Assembly: GCA_034766995.1 (NCBI GenBank)
Contig: CM068314.1
Location: forward strand, 29,405,708 to 29,469,707
Direction: 5' to 3'
DNA from: Acanthacorydalis orientalis
Taxonomy: Eukaryota; Arthropoda; Insecta; Megaloptera; Corydalidae
DNA: 64,000 bases
In this document: piece by piece, positions 61,560 through 64,000 of the stretch
Layout of the letters: each line of letters starts with the position of its first letter
How positions within the stretch are numbered: the first letter of the stretch is position 1
Notes under the pieces: model-generated
What the model was told of the DNA's origin: nothing
Seen by the model: the letters and a program-made list of their open reading frames with translations, nothing else
The model's database searches: none
Made by a program: the position numbers and the translations under genes

Positions 61560-62535
61560 CAAAATTTATATACGAGGTTTTAAAAGTTTTTGAAAACAGT
61601 CAGAAAAGGTGTTTAAAGGAACTGCTTTTAATTCGGCGGTTATATTTTCCTTAATATTTTCTACGTCCTGATATCGTTTCTCCTTAACACAGTTTCCATT
61701 TTAGGTAAGAGAAAAGTCTGCTGGTGCCAGTTCAGGTGAATAGGGTGGGTGATTGAGCTCGACAACGCTATGTTTCACGAGAAATAAATTCACAGTCAGT
61801 GCAGAATGGACAGGTTCGTTGTCATGCAACAAGAACGGTTTTCACTTTAGGAAAGAGAAAAAAGTCTGGTGGTACTAAGTCAGGTGCTTGATCTCAACGA
61901 TGCCGTGTTTTATGAGAAATGACTTCACAATCTGTATAGAATGGACAGGTGCATTGTCATACAACAAGAACCAACTACCCTTCTATTGAAATTGCGGCCG
62001 CACTGGTGAAATGCGTTGCAATAATCTCTTCATCACTTCAACGTAGAATACACTATTAACTGTTTGTACTTCAGGAACAAATTATTTATAAGTCACATCC
62101 TGTTTACCAAAAAAGGTAATCGGCATTATTTTGATTCTGAAGCTTTCAATTCTGCAATCGAAACTCTGTGGGTCTTGGTGATGATTTTCCAATCCACTAC
62201 ATGCTCTAGCGTTTCATCTCAGGATACTGAACCATCCATGACAATTCAGTTAAGAAAATTTGCATTGTCGCGACAAGTTTGAACGAAGTCTGAGCACAAT
62301 ACAACTCTTCTTTGTTTTCGCTTATCCGTAAGACTGTGTGGGATGAACTTTGCACAGATCTTGCTCTTTTCCATATCTTCATGAAAAATTTATTGAATCG
62401 TCTCTTTATTGAATCCTTAACTCATCTCCCATCATTTGAAGAATCATTGGGTGATTTTTTGCAATAATTTCGTGAACTTTTGTGATCTAATCCAAATTTC
62501 GAGAGATTGACAGACGCCCGATTTTAGTGTCAGTT
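61560..62535 (-). pseudogene. Second mariner-type transposase relic with duplicated catalytic segment
   Basis: Minus-strand pieces, N- to C-terminal: KVHEIIAKNHPMILQMMGDELRI-like helix-turn-helix, DKRKQRRVVLCSDF, FVPEVQTVNSVFYVEVMKRL, WFLLYDNAPVHS, PPDFFLFPKV; then again HDNEPVHSALTVNLFLVKHS, PYSPELAPADF; then QDVENIKENITAELKAVPLN. The DNxPVHS to DF region (second and third catalytic Asp) thus occurs twice, at 61843-61972 and 61697-61837. Numerous stops and shifts, and missing first codons, show decay. It resembles the SETMAR-like mariner transposases common in insects. Confidence 0.75.
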
Positions 62536-62655
62536 TTCAATTGTATATTTTAAAATAAAAACTTATTTATTAAAATATTTACACATTTAATGATTTGTTC
62601 TTCGAGTAAAATAAATATTGAAACATTTTTCCTAATAAGATATTTAAACATACAT

Positions 62656-62663
<8 letters not shown>

Positions 62664-62690
<27 letters not shown>
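62664..62690. repeat. (AC)n(AT)n microsatellite
   Basis: 27-bp AT run preceded by a short AC stretch. Confidence 0.93.
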
Positions 62691-62691
<1 letters not shown>

Positions 62692-62887
62692 GTATTTTTT
62701 CTAGAAATATCGTTTAAATAAATACACAACAACATGCCAGATTTGCCCATTTGAAAGTGTGAGTTTTTAAATATCTTGTTAATAAATAAAACAAATAGAA
62801 AAACTAATGTATTTTTAACATCCAAAAATTCAATTACCTTTTAATGTAATGGGAAAAATAAAAACTACATATTATAAAATATAGTGA

Positions 62888-62889
<2 letters not shown>

Positions 62890-62928
<39 letters not shown>
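62890..62928. repeat. (AT)n microsatellite
   Basis: 39-bp AT run. Confidence 0.95.
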
Positions 62929-62935
<7 letters not shown>

Positions 62936-63360
62936 ATAAGTTTGATTAAGTGATGCAAATCACAAACAATTGAAATTTGGAAAGTTATTTTTAGTGAAAA
63001 TTTATTTAAACTTTGTACATTGAGATCACTATCGGTGCCAAAATGACAAATTAACCGAATGTATATTTGCAATGTTGGCAGCCGTTTATAGTGAAATATG
63101 TAACGAGATAACATCGAAATGAATAATTGTTACGCTATATTTCAGCGGACTTGTTTTGTTCCACAAAAAAAGTATACACTTCTTAAAAAAATAATTTCGA
63201 TGATTTTCGTAGATATGTAGATGCGGTTCATTATGAACATTCCGCTGATAATTAAATTAACGTTTAATACTGAAGAAAACACATGACGTGTTCTACGTCG
63301 TATTTAAATGTAATTCCTTAAAACTGTATCGTTGATGATGGTTTCAAACTCGAGTATAAT

Positions 63361-63437
63361 TAACTTTTTTATATATACGTAACCTTTTTTTATATACATA
63401 ACCTTTTTTATGTACATAAGTTTTTTATATACATACG
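63361..63437. repeat. ~20-bp tandem repeat, about 4 copies
   Basis: Degenerate unit AACCTTTTTTTATATACAT repeated four times, with changes mainly in the T-run length and one or two bases. Confidence 0.85.
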
Positions 63438-64000
63438 CTTTAATTTTATAAAAAGAAAACTAATTTATTTTGCAGTTATGATAGCCGTATGCATATTTTA
63501 GCTTGATTATTTAAGACAGGCGTTTTATAGTGTGTTCCATAGATCTTTGTTGAGAGATTGCTTAAACTTGATTTACAAACTGTAATTAATTACTCGTAAA
63601 CATTATGTAAACTCCCTTCTTAAATTGGATTAACTGTAAATTCTGTTTTTTTAAAAGAAAAAAAATGATTCAGAAAGATAAGTACGATTATGAACATTTA
63701 TCATTATGAAAATTTAAATTTTCAAAGTAAAAAAATAGTTTCTAAATTAAGTACAAGTAATTTATTTTTTAAATCTTAGAATATGAATAGAATCGTGTAA
63801 TGATACTCATAAGTAAAATAAATATTTAATTAAATATTGACCTACTTTTTTTATTTGTTTTAAATCAATATGCATAAGGAAAAGCAAACATTGTGAAAAA
63901 ATGATATAACTTTATAAATAGACAAATAAAAATTTAGATAAGATTTAGATATAATTGAAAAACTATTTTGTTAATATAATAATGTCACGTTTTATCAATA

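Larger units (their letters stand above)
62536..64000. other. AT-rich non-coding background
   Basis: AT arrays at 62664-62690 and 62890-62928 and the tandem repeat at 63361. No gene. Confidence 0.5.

Overview
This is a eukaryotic, strongly A+T-rich, essentially gene-free stretch of genomic DNA. The degenerate Tc1/mariner transposases, hAT-like and pogo/Tigger-like remnants, LINE reverse-transcriptase relics, very abundant (AT)n arrays and small CpG-containing islands in an AT background point to an arthropod, most plausibly a hymenopteran such as a bee or ant. That taxonomic call is inference. No complete host protein-coding gene, rRNA or convincing tRNA was found. The longest open frames (up to 145 codons) lie in GC-richer islands or in repeats and look like chance frames. 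The window is best read as intergenic DNA or the inside of very long introns.

Layout. 0-19.7 kb: AT-rich background with many (AT)n microsatellites, a short hAT-like element with an 8-bp target duplication (10.3-10.8 kb), GC-elevated islands (7.3, 11.4, 14.4-15.1, 18.1 kb) and a 36-nt minus-strand segment flanked by near-consensus splice sites (15.08 kb). 19.7-26.3 kb: a transposon cluster with two ~530-bp mariner derivatives that share one internal deletion and keep only the DNA-binding-domain frame, a foldback between two (AT)n arrays, a 5'-truncated LINE, a 13-bp inverted-repeat element and a full-length but broken mariner. 28.3-28.9 kb: a Tigger-like non-autonomous element. 31-41 kb: palindromes, a GC-rich 70-bp insert in an AT array, one copy of an inverted-repeat MITE-like family and a 69-bp-arm, nearly perfect foldback (40.2 kb). 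42.8-43.7 and 48.4 kb: two more LINE relics. 49.9-50.9 kb: a GC-rich promoter-like island with a possible short first coding exon, and a hAT-like right end. 53.9-54.4 kb: another GC-rich island. 58.5 kb: second copy of the MITE-like family. 61.0-62.5 kb: a composite of two mariner-type relics, one with an internally duplicated catalytic segment.

Roughly sixty (AT)n tracts occur, about one per kilobase. Several begin exactly where a LINE 3' end or a transposon end stops, so mobile-element insertion and microsatellite growth appear linked here. All family names come from motif recognition by eye; no database search was run.
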